The notes beneath the pieces were generated by a model, which was given only the letters and a program-made list of their open reading frames with translations, was not told where the DNA came from and made no database searches. This document shows positions 17,902 to 27,294 of a stretch of DNA of 64,000 bases, piece by piece; positions within the stretch are counted from its first letter, which is position 1; the number at the start of each line of letters is the position of its first letter. The position numbers and the translations under genes are program-made. This DNA comes from Algibacter miyuki (GTDB lineage: Bacteria > Bacteroidota > Bacteroidia > Flavobacteriales > Flavobacteriaceae), in the NCBI RefSeq assembly GCF_042427745.1, contig NZ_JBHMFA010000017.1; one strand, given 5' to 3'.

Positions 17902-18723
17902 CTATTTTTCTTCTGCAGCAACAAATGCACTCATAACTTCGTCGCTAACACCCATATTGCTAAAACCTCCATCATGGAATAAGTTTTGAAGTGTTACACG
18001 TTTAGTTAAATCACTAAACATAGAAACGGTATAGTTTGCACAATCTAAAGCTGTAGCATTACCAAGTGGCGACATTTTATCTGCGTAAGCAATAAAACCA
18101 TCGAAACCTTTTACACCGCTACCTGCTGTAGTTGGTGTTGGCGATTGAGAAATTGTGTTTACACGTACTTTTTTATCTCTTCCGAAGAAGTATCCAAAAC
18201 TACGAGCTACACTCTCTAAATATGCTTTATTATCAGCCATATCATTATAATCAGGAAACACACGTTGTGCAGCCATATAAGTTAAAGCAACAATAGAACC
18301 CCACTCGTTCATAGCATCTGCTTTGTAAAGCGTTTGCATCACTTTATGAAAAGACATTGCAGAAACATCTGTTCCTTTTTGGGTCCATGCATAATTTTGA
18401 TCGGTATAGTGCTTTCCTTTACGTACGTTAATAGACATTCCGATAGAGTGTAAAACAAAATCAATTTTACCTCCAAGAATTTCCATAGATTGCTCTACTA
18501 AATTCTGTAAATCTTCTTCCGAAGTCGCATCAGCAGGAATAATTTGAGAACCAGTTTTTTCAGCCAATTCATTAATCTGTCCCATTCTCATGGCAACTGG
18601 CGCGTTTGTTAAAACAAAAGTTCCGCCTTCTTCATGAACACGTTCTGCAGTTTTCCAAGCAATTGAATTTTCATCTAATGCTCCAAAAATAATTCCTCTT
18701 TTTCCTTTTAGTAAATTGTACAT
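17902..18723 (-). CDS. fabI: Enoyl-[acyl-carrier-protein] reductase (NADH)
   Basis: 273-residue short-chain dehydrogenase-fold enzyme that reduces the enoyl-ACP double bond in the last step of each fatty acid elongation cycle. Seen: the divergent nucleotide-binding start GKRGIIFGALDENSIAWKTA, the LHSIGMS strand, the FabI-type catalytic pair Tyr159 and Lys166 (Y-x6-K), and the VRVNTISQSPTPTTAGSGV substrate loop. The sequence is of the Bacteroidota FabI type. It is a single-gene unit with its own terminator, and about 170 bp separate it from recN. Confidence 0.95.
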   Translation of the reverse strand: MYNLLKGKRGIIFGALDENSIAWKTAERVHEEGGTFVLTNAPVAMRMGQINELAEKTGSQIIPADATSEEDLQNLVEQSMEILGGKIDFVLHSIGMSINVRKGKHYTDQNYAWTQKGTDVSAMSFHKVMQTLYKADAMNEWGSIVALTYMAAQRVFPDYNDMADNKAYLESVARSFGYFFGRDKKVRVNTISQSPTPTTAGSGVKGFDGFIAYADKMSPLGNATALDCANYTVSMFSDLTKRVTLQNLFHDGGFSNMGVSDEVMSAFVAAEEK

Positions 18724-18890
18724 ATTAATTGGTTTATTTCCCTAATTCAACAAAACGCTTATTTTGGTTTGTTTCGTTGTTATCTCCTTTTACAAGGCTA
18801 TAATACAGGTCGTATTTTTAATTTATTGATTAATTTAACGCCGCAAAAATACTAAACTTTAAACTTTAAAGCTTAAAAGCTTTAGTTTTT

Positions 18891-20543
18891 TTAATTTAGT
18901 AACTCCTTAGCATGTGCAATGGCTGATGACGACATTTCTATTCCTCCCAACATTTGTGCAATTTCCACAATACGTTCATCGTGATTTAATTTTAACAAAT
19001 TGGTTCGGGTAACATCGTCTACATCTTCCTTATAGACTTTAAAATGCGAATGGCCTTTAGCTGCAACTTGCGGTAAATGTGTAATAGAAAACACTTGCAT
19101 GGTTTTACTCATGTCCTGCATAATATCTCCCATTTTGTTAGAAATTTCACCAGAAACTCCAGTATCAATTTCATCAAACATAATGGTTGGTAATTGTATG
19201 TAATTTGATAAAACAGATTTAATAGCAAGCATAATTCGGGATAACTCACCACCAGACGCTGCTTTTTTAAGCTCGTTAAATTGGCCTCCTTTATTTGCAG
19301 AAAACAGAAACGTTAGTTCGTCTTGGCCATTTGCAAAAAAGGCATCTTTTAATGTCGCTTCAATTTTAAACTGAGCATTTGGCATCCCTAAGCTCGCTAA
19401 AATAGTTTCTAATTCCTTTTTTAACTGCGGAATTACAGCAACACGTGTTTTATTTATTTCTTTTGAAATCTTATTAATTTGCTTGGTTTTAGTTAAGATT
19501 TCATTTTCTTTTTTCTGAATATTTTCATCTAAACTCTCTGTTGCGGAAACCTTTTCTTCTAATGCATTTTTAATTTGAATAAGCTCTGCTACATCTTCCG
19601 CAACGTGCTTTTGCATTAAATTGTGAATGGCTTTAAGTTTAGCATCTACAACTTCTAATCTGGCCGGATCGGCATCTAATTCCTCTTGCAAAGTATCTAC
19701 CTCGCTAAAAACATCGTCCATTTCAATAAGACTGCTATTAACGCGATTAAATAAATCTTCATATTTAGAAGATATACCTGATAACTTCTGAAATACATTC
19801 TTCAAATTAGTTAAACTCCCTAGAACGCCAATTTCTTCTTCAGAAAGTAATTGATGTGCTTCCGATAGTTTTTCCTGTATGCCTTCAATATTATTTAAAG
19901 TCTCATACTCCTCCTCTAGTGTTTCCACTTCACCATCAACTAAATTAGCTTCTACCAATTCACTTAATAAAAAGGAGTTGTAATCGTGCTCTTTAATGGC
20001 TTCCGCCTGAAAGGTTAAAAGTTCTTTTAAATCCTTCTGAAGTTTTTTATAGCTTTTTAATTCAACCTTATAATCTTGTAAAATAGCATCGTTATTAGCT
20101 AAAGCATCAATTATTTGAAACTGAAAACCATTATCGGTTAACTGCATGGTTTGATGCTGAGAATGGATATCGATTAACCGTTCGCCCAAAATCTGTAACC
20201 CTTTTAAATTCACCGGAGAATCGTTTACAAAAGCTCGTGATTTGCCTGAAGGTAAAATTTCGCGACGGATAATAGTTTGCTCTTCATAATCAAAATCTTC
20301 GGCTTCAAATAAGGCTTTCAATTTATAGTTTGAAACATTAAAAACAGCTTCAATAATGCACTTTTTTGAAGTGTCTTTTAAATTACTTAAATCGGCACGT
20401 TTTCCTAAAATTAAAGATAAACCACCAAGTAAAATGGACTTTCCTGCTCCAGTTTCACCAGTAATTATAGAAAACCCATCGTTAAAATTAACTTGCAAAT
20501 GATCTATTAAAGCGTAATTTTTTATTGAAAGCGATGTTAACAT
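18891..20543 (-). CDS. recN: DNA repair protein RecN
   Basis: 550 residues, an SMC-like ATPase in double-strand break repair. The N-terminal half-head carries the Walker A ITGETGAGKS (residues 28-36). A central coiled coil runs from about 150 to 370, with many Glu/Lys heptads. The C-terminal half has the ABC signature AASGGELSRIMLAIK and Walker B PTIMFDEIDTGVSG, followed by the ITHLPQVAAKGH switch histidine. Length and motif order are canonical. It is the last gene of the minus-strand series from DUF6913 through porD-like, although the gap of about 68 bp includes a TAAATTTG element (20614-20607) that could give it its own promoter. Confidence 0.96.
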   Translation of the reverse strand: MLTSLSIKNYALIDHLQVNFNDGFSIITGETGAGKSILLGGLSLILGKRADLSNLKDTSKKCIIEAVFNVSNYKLKALFEAEDFDYEEQTIIRREILPSGKSRAFVNDSPVNLKGLQILGERLIDIHSQHQTMQLTDNGFQFQIIDALANNDAILQDYKVELKSYKKLQKDLKELLTFQAEAIKEHDYNSFLLSELVEANLVDGEVETLEEEYETLNNIEGIQEKLSEAHQLLSEEEIGVLGSLTNLKNVFQKLSGISSKYEDLFNRVNSSLIEMDDVFSEVDTLQEELDADPARLEVVDAKLKAIHNLMQKHVAEDVAELIQIKNALEEKVSATESLDENIQKKENEILTKTKQINKISKEINKTRVAVIPQLKKELETILASLGMPNAQFKIEATLKDAFFANGQDELTFLFSANKGGQFNELKKAASGGELSRIMLAIKSVLSNYIQLPTIMFDEIDTGVSGEISNKMGDIMQDMSKTMQVFSITHLPQVAAKGHSHFKVYKEDVDDVTRTNLLKLNHDERIVEIAQMLGGIEMSSSAIAHAKELLN

Positions 20544-20611
20544 GTGTTAGACTTTGTATAAGCTTTTAGTGATTGTGTTTTGTGCTTTTATATGGAAAAT
20601 ACAACGCAAAT

Positions 20612-21499
20612 TTAAAACGTTATACTATTCCATTTTGTGCTATGCATAGGTGCTATGCTCTGTAAATTCTCTTTTAAAGTAGCAATATTTACTTTTGGAC
20701 CATCGCTAAATACTTGTACCACTTCATCTGCTTTTGCATCGAAAAACGTACGTAATAAAAAGGAATTGGGTCTACGACTATTCATTTCCTTAAATGAAGA
20801 AAGCGCTTTGGATATATTTTCTTTTCCTTCGGAAGCTTTATCAGCCATCAAATCTAATCCTGTTCTGTGATATGCATAAATTACAGATCGGTATTCTTTA
20901 AATGTTGGCGATAAAAGATTGTCGATAAGTGCAAAACGGCTTTGTAAACCATCTTCTAATTTCCATCCCGCAGCATTGCCTTGTTGAGAATAATTAGTTA
21001 TAATTTGAGCTTGCTTAAAATGTGCATCTCCACCTTTTTGAGCGTAAGAATCGGCATCAATACCCAATATCATATACACATGAAATGCTAAAACAGAAAC
21101 CAAATTAGACTCGTATTGCGTTGGGTTATAAATTAAATTTTGAAATTCTAAGTAATTGAAATTAAAATTTTTATCGTTAAAATTATAAATTGGTGAACTA
21201 TACGACGAGCCAAAAATAGGACGCGCAGCCTGCACTTGTAGTGTGGCTTTAAACGATTCGCCACTATATTCCACCACACTAATAAACATACTACAATCTA
21301 TACGTTCTTGTGGTGCAAATTTCTGGTTAGTCCATTTGGTTTTATTGACAAACTCGTTAAGTTGCTTTTCTAAAGATTTAAAAATACTAAGATTTTCGTT
21401 TCCCGTTTGTTCCGCATTAACCACAACTTTGCAGTTTAATTCTTGCGAAATTCCTGTGAAACTTACTAAAACCAATAAAACAACTAATAGTTTACGCAT
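20612..21499 (-). CDS. DUF4835 family protein (PorD-like, T9SS-associated)
   Basis: 295 residues from the ATG at 21497-21499; an in-frame TTG upstream (21511) would add four residues. An N-terminal signal peptide (MRKLLVVLLVLVSFTGISQ) predicts export. The body (LNCKVVVNAEQTGNENLSIFKSLEKQLNEFVNKTKW at the start, then FISVVEYSGESFKATLQVQAARP and YAQKGGDAHFKQAQIITNYSQQGN) matches DUF4835, a family that I recall being named PorD for its link to type IX secretion. Its start overlaps the coaBC end by eight bases. The presence of T9SS cargo proteins later in the window fits, but a direct role is not shown by this sequence. Confidence 0.82.
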   Translation of the reverse strand: MRKLLVVLLVLVSFTGISQELNCKVVVNAEQTGNENLSIFKSLEKQLNEFVNKTKWTNQKFAPQERIDCSMFISVVEYSGESFKATLQVQAARPIFGSSYSSPIYNFNDKNFNFNYLEFQNLIYNPTQYESNLVSVLAFHVYMILGIDADSYAQKGGDAHFKQAQIITNYSQQGNAAGWKLEDGLQSRFALIDNLLSPTFKEYRSVIYAYHRTGLDLMADKASEGKENISKALSSFKEMNSRRPNSFLLRTFFDAKADEVVQVFSDGPKVNIATLKENLQSIAPMHSTKWNSITF

Positions 21500-22703
21500 C
21501 TGTCTTTTCAATAATTTTGTTTAATAAATCTATAGCTACATCGGCTTTAGACTTTAGGCTGTTTTCGGTAATATTACCCGCATCATCAATAAATGTGACC
21601 TTATTAGTGTCGCCTTGAAAACCTGCACCTTTATCGTTTAACGAATTTAAAACAATTAAATTTAAATTCTTCTTTTTTAATTTTCCTTTTGCATTTTCGA
21701 GCTCGTTATTCGTTTCTAAAGCAAAACCTACTAAAAACTGATTGGTTTTAGCAGCGCCCAAAGATGCAAGAATATCTTTTGTTCGTCCCAACTCTAAAGT
21801 TAACGTATCACTCTTCTTTTTTATTTTCTGATGCGCCACTTCTTTTGGTGTAAAATCGGCTACAGCGGCAGAAAGTATAGCCACATTTGAAGTGTTAAAG
21901 TGCTCATGAACGGCCTGATACATATCTGCAGCACTTACCACAGGAATCACATTAATTAAACTATGTGATGCTTTTTGATGCGTTGGTCCAGAAACCAAAA
22001 CCACTTCGGCCCCTAAGTTCGCAGCTGCTTTTGCGATCTCAAATCCCATTTTACCACTAGAATGATTACCTATAAAACGAACTGGATCTATAGCTTCATA
22101 AGTTGGCCCAGCGGTGATTAAAACTTTTTTTCCGTGTAACGGAAGATTTCCTAAAATATCATTTTCTATAAATGAAACAATATCCTCGGGTTCAGCCATA
22201 CGTCCCTCGCCTACTAATCCACTTGCTAATTCGCCTGTTCCCGCAGGAATCATAATATTTCCAAAAGCTTCAAGTTTAGAAAAAGATGCTATAGATGATG
22301 GGTGCTTATACATATCTAAATCCATTGCTGGCGCAAAATACACTGGGCATTTTGCCGATAAATACGTCGCAAGTAATAAATTATCGCTATTTCCATTCGC
22401 CATTTTAGACAAGGTATTTGCCGTTGCTGGAGCTATAACAAAAACATCTGCCCATAACCCTAAATCGACATGATTATTCCAAATGGCATTATCGTCTTCC
22501 TCATTCGTGAAGGTAGAATGCACCGGATTTTTTGATAGTGTAGATAAGGTTAGCGGCGTTATAAAATCTTTGGCACTAGGCGTCATGATAACTTTTACCT
22601 GCGCTCCCGATTTCACCAATAACCTAACTAACGATGCTGTTTTATATGCAGCAATACCTCCAGTTATGCCTAATAGTATGTTTTTACCGTTTAGTATACT
22701 CAT
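21492..22703 (-). CDS. coaBC: Bifunctional phosphopantothenoylcysteine decarboxylase/phosphopantothenate-cysteine ligase
   Basis: 403 residues, the usual CoaBC length. The N-terminal FMN-dependent decarboxylase half (CoaC) shows ILLGITGGIAAYKTASLVR, the active-site His in NNHVDLGLWADVFVIAPATANTLSKMANG, and the PAMDLDMYKHP segment. The C-terminal ligase half (CoaB) starts near residue 190 with KKVLITAGPTYEAIDPVRFIGNHSSGKMG and continues with the AAVADFTPK loop. Together they convert 4'-phosphopantothenate to 4'-phosphopantetheine for CoA. It lies between rpoZ and the porD-like gene; a hairpin in the 102-bp gap after rpoZ may modulate its expression. Confidence 0.96.
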   Translation of the reverse strand: MSILNGKNILLGITGGIAAYKTASLVRLLVKSGAQVKVIMTPSAKDFITPLTLSTLSKNPVHSTFTNEEDDNAIWNNHVDLGLWADVFVIAPATANTLSKMANGNSDNLLLATYLSAKCPVYFAPAMDLDMYKHPSSIASFSKLEAFGNIMIPAGTGELASGLVGEGRMAEPEDIVSFIENDILGNLPLHGKKVLITAGPTYEAIDPVRFIGNHSSGKMGFEIAKAAANLGAEVVLVSGPTHQKASHSLINVIPVVSAADMYQAVHEHFNTSNVAILSAAVADFTPKEVAHQKIKKKSDTLTLELGRTKDILASLGAAKTNQFLVGFALETNNELENAKGKLKKKNLNLIVLNSLNDKGAGFQGDTNKVTFIDDAGNITENSLKSKADVAIDLLNKIIEKTDA

Positions 22704-22743
22704 AGAAAAGGATTCTGTTTTTAAATTTAGGTAATAACCTAAG

Positions 22744-22780
22744 AAACTCCAAACCCATATATAGTATCGGTTTGGAGTTT
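22744..22780. terminator. Hairpin between rpoZ and coaBC (possible attenuator)
   Basis: Perfect arms AAACTCCAAACC (22744-22755) and GGTTTGGAGTTT (22769-22780) around a 13-base loop. The run of Ts after it on the minus strand is short, so full termination is doubtful. Next to it is a second small palindrome, TTAGGT-AATA-ACCTAA (about 22727-22742). Partial attenuation or RNA processing within the operon is the likely role. Confidence 0.5.
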
Positions 22781-22805
22781 AAAAAAGGTAATAAAATGCT
22801 AAAGA

Positions 22806-23135
22806 TTACTCTTGAGTATCTTCTTCAGTATTTCTAAAATAGATTTTATCTGTTAACCATTCTTGAACGGCTAACGAGTGAGGTTTTGGTAATTTTTCGT
22901 AAAACTTAGACACCTCAATCTGCTCTTTATTTTCAAAAATCTCTTCAAGACTATCGTTGTAAGTCGCAAATTCTTCTAACTTATCGATAAGTTCTTTTTT
23001 GATCTCTGTATTTATTTGCTCTGCACGTCTTGATATAATTGAAATTGACTCATAGATGTTTTCTGTAGGCTCATCTATTTGATTTCTATCATACGTAATC
23101 GTATTTACTGGAGCATTGGTTTTCTTTAAATCCAT
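22806..23135 (-). CDS. rpoZ: RNA polymerase omega subunit (Bacteroidota type)
   Basis: 109 residues. The central NIYESISIISRRAEQINTEIKKEL is the conserved omega core (the helix that clamps the beta' subunit). The surrounding KKTNAPVNTITYDRNQI start and LPKPHSLAVQEWLTDKIYFR end are specific to Bacteroidota. It promotes polymerase assembly. It is encoded 13 bp after bamD and upstream of coaBC, an order that I recognise as conserved in flavobacteria (bamD, rpoZ, coaBC, DUF4835, recN). Confidence 0.92.
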   Translation of the reverse strand: MDLKKTNAPVNTITYDRNQIDEPTENIYESISIISRRAEQINTEIKKELIDKLEEFATYNDSLEEIFENKEQIEVSKFYEKLPKPHSLAVQEWLTDKIYFRNTEEDTQE

Positions 23136-23148
23136 TTGGTATCGTTAT

Positions 23149-23955
23149 TTAACTTTTTGTGCTATAATTATTCAAAGCTTCATTTAATTCAATTGCCATA
23201 TCATCTACTTCTGCAATATACTCAGAATTTACATAGCTCTTTTTAAAGCTTTCGTAATATTCTTTAGCTTGATTTAAACGGGCTTGCTTTTTACGTTCTA
23301 CACTATTCATTGCCAATTTATAAGCGGCATCCAATCTGTAAAACAAAGCTTTTTCTCTTAATGAAGATCCTGGAAAATCGAAAATGAAATTATCAAACGA
23401 TTTTATAGAGGCTTCATAATCGGCTATTGTATTATATTGTTTAGCAATACTGTAAGCCTTAGTTTCTAATTTTAAATCTAATTCTTGCACCAAAGCATTC
23501 GCATCGGCACTATATTCAGAATCAGGAAAAAGATTAATAAAAGTTTGTAGCTTTTCTATTGCTGAAACCGTTTCTTTTTGGTCTTTCGAATAAATAGGCG
23601 AAAGCATAGAATAACTTTTTGCGCTTAAAAAAGACGCTTCTTCTAACTTTTCACTTTTTGGGTAACTCGATGCAAAACGCTCAAACTGATAACCTGCAAC
23701 ATAGTAATCTTTCATTTCGTAAAACGAATTAGAGTACAAGTACATTAATTTTTCAGCCTGTGGTTTCCCTCTATAATTAGGTACAATTTGTGCAAACAAA
23801 CGATTTGCTTTTGCAAACTTACCTTCATTATATAATTCTTCACCCATTTTAAATTTGGTCGCGATATCTTCAGATTTTAAAACCTTTTGATATTCGCCAC
23901 AACTACTTAAAATCGTGGATGCTAGTAAAATGTAAAAAAACTTTTTCATAAACAT
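23149..23955 (-). CDS. bamD: Outer membrane protein assembly factor BamD
   Basis: 268-residue lipoprotein with signal and lipobox ILSSCGEYQKVLKSED, so it is probably anchored in the outer membrane by a lipidated Cys. The rest consists of TPR-like helical pairs (MGEELYNEGKFAKANRLFAQIVPNY, FERFASSYPKSEKLEEASF, AIEKLQTFINLFPDSEYS), the BamD/ComL pattern. It works with BamA to insert beta-barrel proteins. An alternative Met two codons in (23949) would give the more usual MKKFF start. The gap of 128 bp to dapA contains a TAATTTTG element (23974-23967) but no clear -33 box. Confidence 0.92.
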   Translation of the reverse strand: MFMKKFFYILLASTILSSCGEYQKVLKSEDIATKFKMGEELYNEGKFAKANRLFAQIVPNYRGKPQAEKLMYLYSNSFYEMKDYYVAGYQFERFASSYPKSEKLEEASFLSAKSYSMLSPIYSKDQKETVSAIEKLQTFINLFPDSEYSADANALVQELDLKLETKAYSIAKQYNTIADYEASIKSFDNFIFDFPGSSLREKALFYRLDAAYKLAMNSVERKKQARLNQAKEYYESFKKSYVNSEYIAEVDDMAIELNEALNNYSTKS

Positions 23956-24083
23956 AAAAGAGGATGCAAAATTAAGTTAATAATATGGATTTTAAAAATA
24001 TAATTTTTAATCCAAACTTTTGCTAAAATAACGGCTTAAACCCAGCAATCATAAGGTTTAAGTTATATTTAACACACTTTAAA

Positions 24084-24965
24084 CTATACGTAAGCCTTTA
24101 CAAAATTGTTGATTTTTTGTTTTAAAGCGCCAGATGCAGGCACTAACGGCAACCTCACAGTATCTTCGCATAAATTTAAAGCTTGAAAAACGGCTTTAAT
24201 ACCAGATGGGTTGTTTTCTTCAAAAATATAATCTATCGCATCCATTAATTTAAAATGAAGTTGATACGCTTGAGTGTTTTTCCCTTGTAATCCTAAACGA
24301 ATCATTTCAGAAAAATCTTTAGGAAACGCTTGCCCTATTACAGATATAACACCCGATCCGCCGGCTAAGACAATGGCTAATGCTAAATCGTCATCACCAG
24401 AAATCACTAAAAAGTCTTGTGGTTTGTTTTTTATCAATTGTAAATACTGCGCCACATTATTACCCGCTTCTTTTACTGCGATAATGTTTTTAAAATCGTT
24501 AGCCAATCTTAAAGTCGTATCTACATCCATATTTTTAGATGTTCTTCCAGGCACATTATATAGGATAATATCAACCGGACAAGCCTCTGAAATAGCTTTA
24601 AAATGCTGATAAATTCCTTCTTGAGTAGGTTTACTATAGTATGGAGACACCGATAAAATAGCATCTATACCACTTAAATCTGTGTTTTTAATTTCCTCTA
24701 TAACTTGCATGGTGTTACTACCACCAATACCTAAAACTAATGGTACACGCCCATTTGCTGCTTTAGAAATAGTATCTACAATGGCTTGTTTTTCTGCTTT
24801 GGTAATGGTAACACTTTCAGCCGTCGTACCGCTAATTACTAAATATTCCACGCCGTTTTCAATATTGAAATTTACAATATTGGTTAAGGCGTTATGATCT
24901 ACCGTTAAATCAGTCTTAAATGGCGTTACCAATGCAACTCCTGTCCCAAGAAACTTACTATTCAT
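24084..24965 (-). CDS. dapA: 4-Hydroxy-tetrahydrodipicolinate synthase
   Basis: 293 residues. A TIM-barrel lyase condensing pyruvate with aspartate semialdehyde, the first committed step to diaminopimelate and lysine. Seen: VALVTPF near the start, the SGTTAES phosphate-binding loop, catalytic Tyr136 (ILYNVPGR) and the Schiff-base Lys165 (IIAVKEAGNN), and the GxGxISVIGQ strand. Complete and family-typical. Its ATG overlaps the 3' end of the DUF6913 gene by eight bases. The pathway partner dapF is also in this window at 40950-41723. Confidence 0.96.
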   Translation of the reverse strand: MNSKFLGTGVALVTPFKTDLTVDHNALTNIVNFNIENGVEYLVISGTTAESVTITKAEKQAIVDTISKAANGRVPLVLGIGGSNTMQVIEEIKNTDLSGIDAILSVSPYYSKPTQEGIYQHFKAISEACPVDIILYNVPGRTSKNMDVDTTLRLANDFKNIIAVKEAGNNVAQYLQLIKNKPQDFLVISGDDDLALAIVLAGGSGVISVIGQAFPKDFSEMIRLGLQGKNTQAYQLHFKLMDAIDYIFEENNPSGIKAVFQALNLCEDTVRLPLVPASGALKQKINNFVKAYV

Positions 24966-25485
24966 TCTTAATTTTATTTAATATTTTTAAGTATTTAAAA
25001 GCTTCGTTTTTAAACAAATCGAACTCTTTTAAGTTTGTTTTTATAATTAAATCGTTTAATCGTTCGTCGGATTGTAAAATTCCAATTTTCAATTTCGCTT
25101 TAGATTTTGCTGTAATTAGCTTTAGTTCTAACGCTTCGGTTAGATAATAACTTACTAAAACATCAAATTCAGTATCTAAAAACCGTTGTAATTCGGGATT
25201 TTTAACACTCCCTTTCCATCCAAAATCTTTTGGATTAAAGCAATCGTCCCAAGTTTTTAAATCGTCTTTTAAATTTTTAGAAAACGCAATGATTTTCAAT
25301 TTATTAGACCTCACATTAAAGGCACTGGCTAAGTTTTTAAACATATCGAAATTATCAATTTCGTCTATATTTAAAATAACACCTAAACTTTCCACATCAC
25401 CATCAGCAACCTCTAGCTGACGTTCCGATAACAATTTGTTCAAGTATTTTTTATTAGATTTTTCTTTAAAACCCTTTAAAATCAT
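24958..25485 (-). CDS. DUF6913 family protein
   Basis: 175 residues, basic and soluble, without a signal peptide. The pattern (LKGFKEKSNKKYLNKLL start, LGVILNIDEIDNFDMFKNLA, and FNPKDFGWKGSVKNPELQRFL) is one that I recognise from the flavobacterial DUF6913 proteins always found next to dapA; function unknown. A TACCTTTG -7-like element lies at 25511-25504 on the minus strand, 19 bases before the ATG, so this is probably the first gene of the dapA-bamD-rpoZ-coaBC-porD-like series. There is no evidence for enzymatic motifs. Confidence 0.75.
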   Translation of the reverse strand: MILKGFKEKSNKKYLNKLLSERQLEVADGDVESLGVILNIDEIDNFDMFKNLASAFNVRSNKLKIIAFSKNLKDDLKTWDDCFNPKDFGWKGSVKNPELQRFLDTEFDVLVSYYLTEALELKLITAKSKAKLKIGILQSDERLNDLIIKTNLKEFDLFKNEAFKYLKILNKIKNE

Positions 25486-25543
25486 TTACCTTTATGCTTT
25501 GCGCAAAGGTAGCAAAAGTACATTCAAAAAATTAGTTTAATAT

Positions 25544-26302
25544 ATGAGGATTACATATTTATTTATTTTGTTAAATATTTTTGTTTTTTCGAGTTGTAAA
25601 GAACAGAATTTACACCTTTCGAAAATCGAAGGCAAGCAAATTGCAATTACAGATTCTATAGAAAATAATACCGAAATTGAAGCGTATATTAAACCTTTTA
25701 GAGACCGCATTGAAAACGATTTAGATAGTGTTTTAGCATACTCCGTTGATACTTACACAAAGAAAGACGGCGAATATAATACAGCTATAGGTAATTTTAT
25801 GGCCGATGCAGTTTATAGTGAATCTAATCCTATTTTTAAAAGCCGAACAGGCCATGATATTGATATGGTTTTACTAAACCATGGTGGTATTCGTTCTATT
25901 TTATCGAAAGGTAATGTATCAAAAAGAACAGCTTTCGGATTAATGCCTTTTGAAAACAGTATTGTAGTTGTAGCCCTAAAAGGAGAACAAATGAACGCTA
26001 TGATAGATTACTTATCTCAAGGAAAACGTGCACATCCCGTTTCTAATTTAAAATTAAAAATAGACAAAAACAGTAAAGTAATTGAAGCCAAGGTTAATGG
26101 TAAACCCATTGAAAAAGAAAACACCTACTATGTGGCTACAAACGATTACTTATACAATGGCGGCGACAATATGTCCTTTTTTAAAACCAACGATAGTTTA
26201 TACGTTTTAAATTATAAAATTAGAACGGCATTAATTGATAAGTTTATAAAACTCGACACCATTAACCCCGTTATAGACGACAGATTCACCCAAATTAAAT
26301 AA
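25544..26302 (+). CDS. 5'-Nucleotidase C-terminal domain lipoprotein
   Basis: 252 residues. A lipoprotein signal (FVFSSCKEQ) indicates export. The remainder is the 5'-nucleotidase C-terminal (substrate-binding) domain: NTAIGNFMADAV, DIDMVLLNHGGIRS, LMPFENSIVVVALKGEQ, and NGKPIEKENTYYVATNDYLYNGGDN. It lacks the metallophosphoesterase domain, which is encoded by the next gene three bases downstream. In UshA-type enzymes both parts form one chain with the catalytic domain first, so here the protein is split and the order is reversed. The two products probably act together in the periplasm on nucleotides. Confidence 0.9.
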   Translation: MRITYLFILLNIFVFSSCKEQNLHLSKIEGKQIAITDSIENNTEIEAYIKPFRDRIENDLDSVLAYSVDTYTKKDGEYNTAIGNFMADAVYSESNPIFKSRTGHDIDMVLLNHGGIRSILSKGNVSKRTAFGLMPFENSIVVVALKGEQMNAMIDYLSQGKRAHPVSNLKLKIDKNSKVIEAKVNGKPIEKENTYYVATNDYLYNGGDNMSFFKTNDSLYVLNYKIRTALIDKFIKLDTINPVIDDRFTQIK

Positions 26303-26305
26303 GAT

Positions 26306-27220
26306 ATGAAACGTAGAAACTTTATACAACAAGCTGCAGCAGGAACAGCATTGGTTACTTTGGGCACCACCGGATTACAATCGTTTACAACGCTTGGCAA
26401 AACAACTAAAATAACAATATTACACACCAATGATGTACACAGCCATATTGACGCCTTTGGTCCAGAAGATGGGCGAAATGCTAACAAAGGCGGTGTAGCA
26501 CGTAGAGCCACTTTAATTGACACCTTCAGAAAAGAAAACCCGAACACCTTATTATTAGATGCCGGCGATATTTTTCAAGGCACGCCGTATTTTAATTATT
26601 ATGGCGGTGAATTGGAGTTTAAACTGATGAGTAAGTTGAAATATGACGCAGCTACTATTGGTAATCATGATTTTGATAATGGTATCGAAGGTTTATATGC
26701 ACAATTACCACATGCGGAATTTCAATTTATTACAGCTAATTACGATTTCTCGAATACCATAATGGACACCCATACTAAACCTTATACTATCTTCGTAAAG
26801 GACGGTATTAAAATTGGCGTTTTTGGCTTAGGAATTAAACTTACCGGATTGGTAGACCCAGCGATGTATAAGGAAACACAATACCTAGATCCGATTGAAA
26901 CAAGCCAAGAAATGACCCGCATTTTAAAAGATGACGAACATTGCGACTTAATCATCTGCTTATCGCACTTAGGATATAATTATACGAATAGTGATAAAAT
27001 TGGCGATTTAAAACTAGCCGAAGCGACAAAAGACATCGATTTAATTATTGGCGGACACACCCACACCTTTTTAAAGAAACCAACGGTGGTAAAAAATAAA
27101 GCAGGTGTTAATACTCTAGTCAATCAGGTAGGTTGCTATGGTATTAATTTAGGAAAAATTGATTTCTACTTTGATGCTGATAAAAATAAATCGGCTAACG
27201 GAACTTCTATTATTGTATAG
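26306..27220 (+). CDS. Metallophosphoesterase / 5'-nucleotidase catalytic domain protein
   Basis: 304 residues. A Tat-type signal (RRNFIQ followed by a hydrophobic stretch) suggests export in folded form. The calcineurin-like two-metal centre is present: ILHTNDVHSHID, LLLDAGDIFQG, the GNHDFDNG loop, CLSHLGY and GGHTHTFL. It lacks the C-terminal substrate-binding domain, supplied by the upstream gene. It should release phosphate from nucleotides outside the cytoplasm. Tat export of this half and lipoprotein export of the partner imply assembly in the periplasm. No terminator with a clear T-run was found after it. Confidence 0.92.
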   Translation: MKRRNFIQQAAAGTALVTLGTTGLQSFTTLGKTTKITILHTNDVHSHIDAFGPEDGRNANKGGVARRATLIDTFRKENPNTLLLDAGDIFQGTPYFNYYGGELEFKLMSKLKYDAATIGNHDFDNGIEGLYAQLPHAEFQFITANYDFSNTIMDTHTKPYTIFVKDGIKIGVFGLGIKLTGLVDPAMYKETQYLDPIETSQEMTRILKDDEHCDLIICLSHLGYNYTNSDKIGDLKLAEATKDIDLIIGGHTHTFLKKPTVVKNKAGVNTLVNQVGCYGINLGKIDFYFDADKNKSANGTSIIV

Positions 27221-27294
27221 AAGAGCAACATTACTTATCTTAAAATTCATTAGAAACACCAGTTCTCAATACTTCGAAAAACACTATAAATAGC

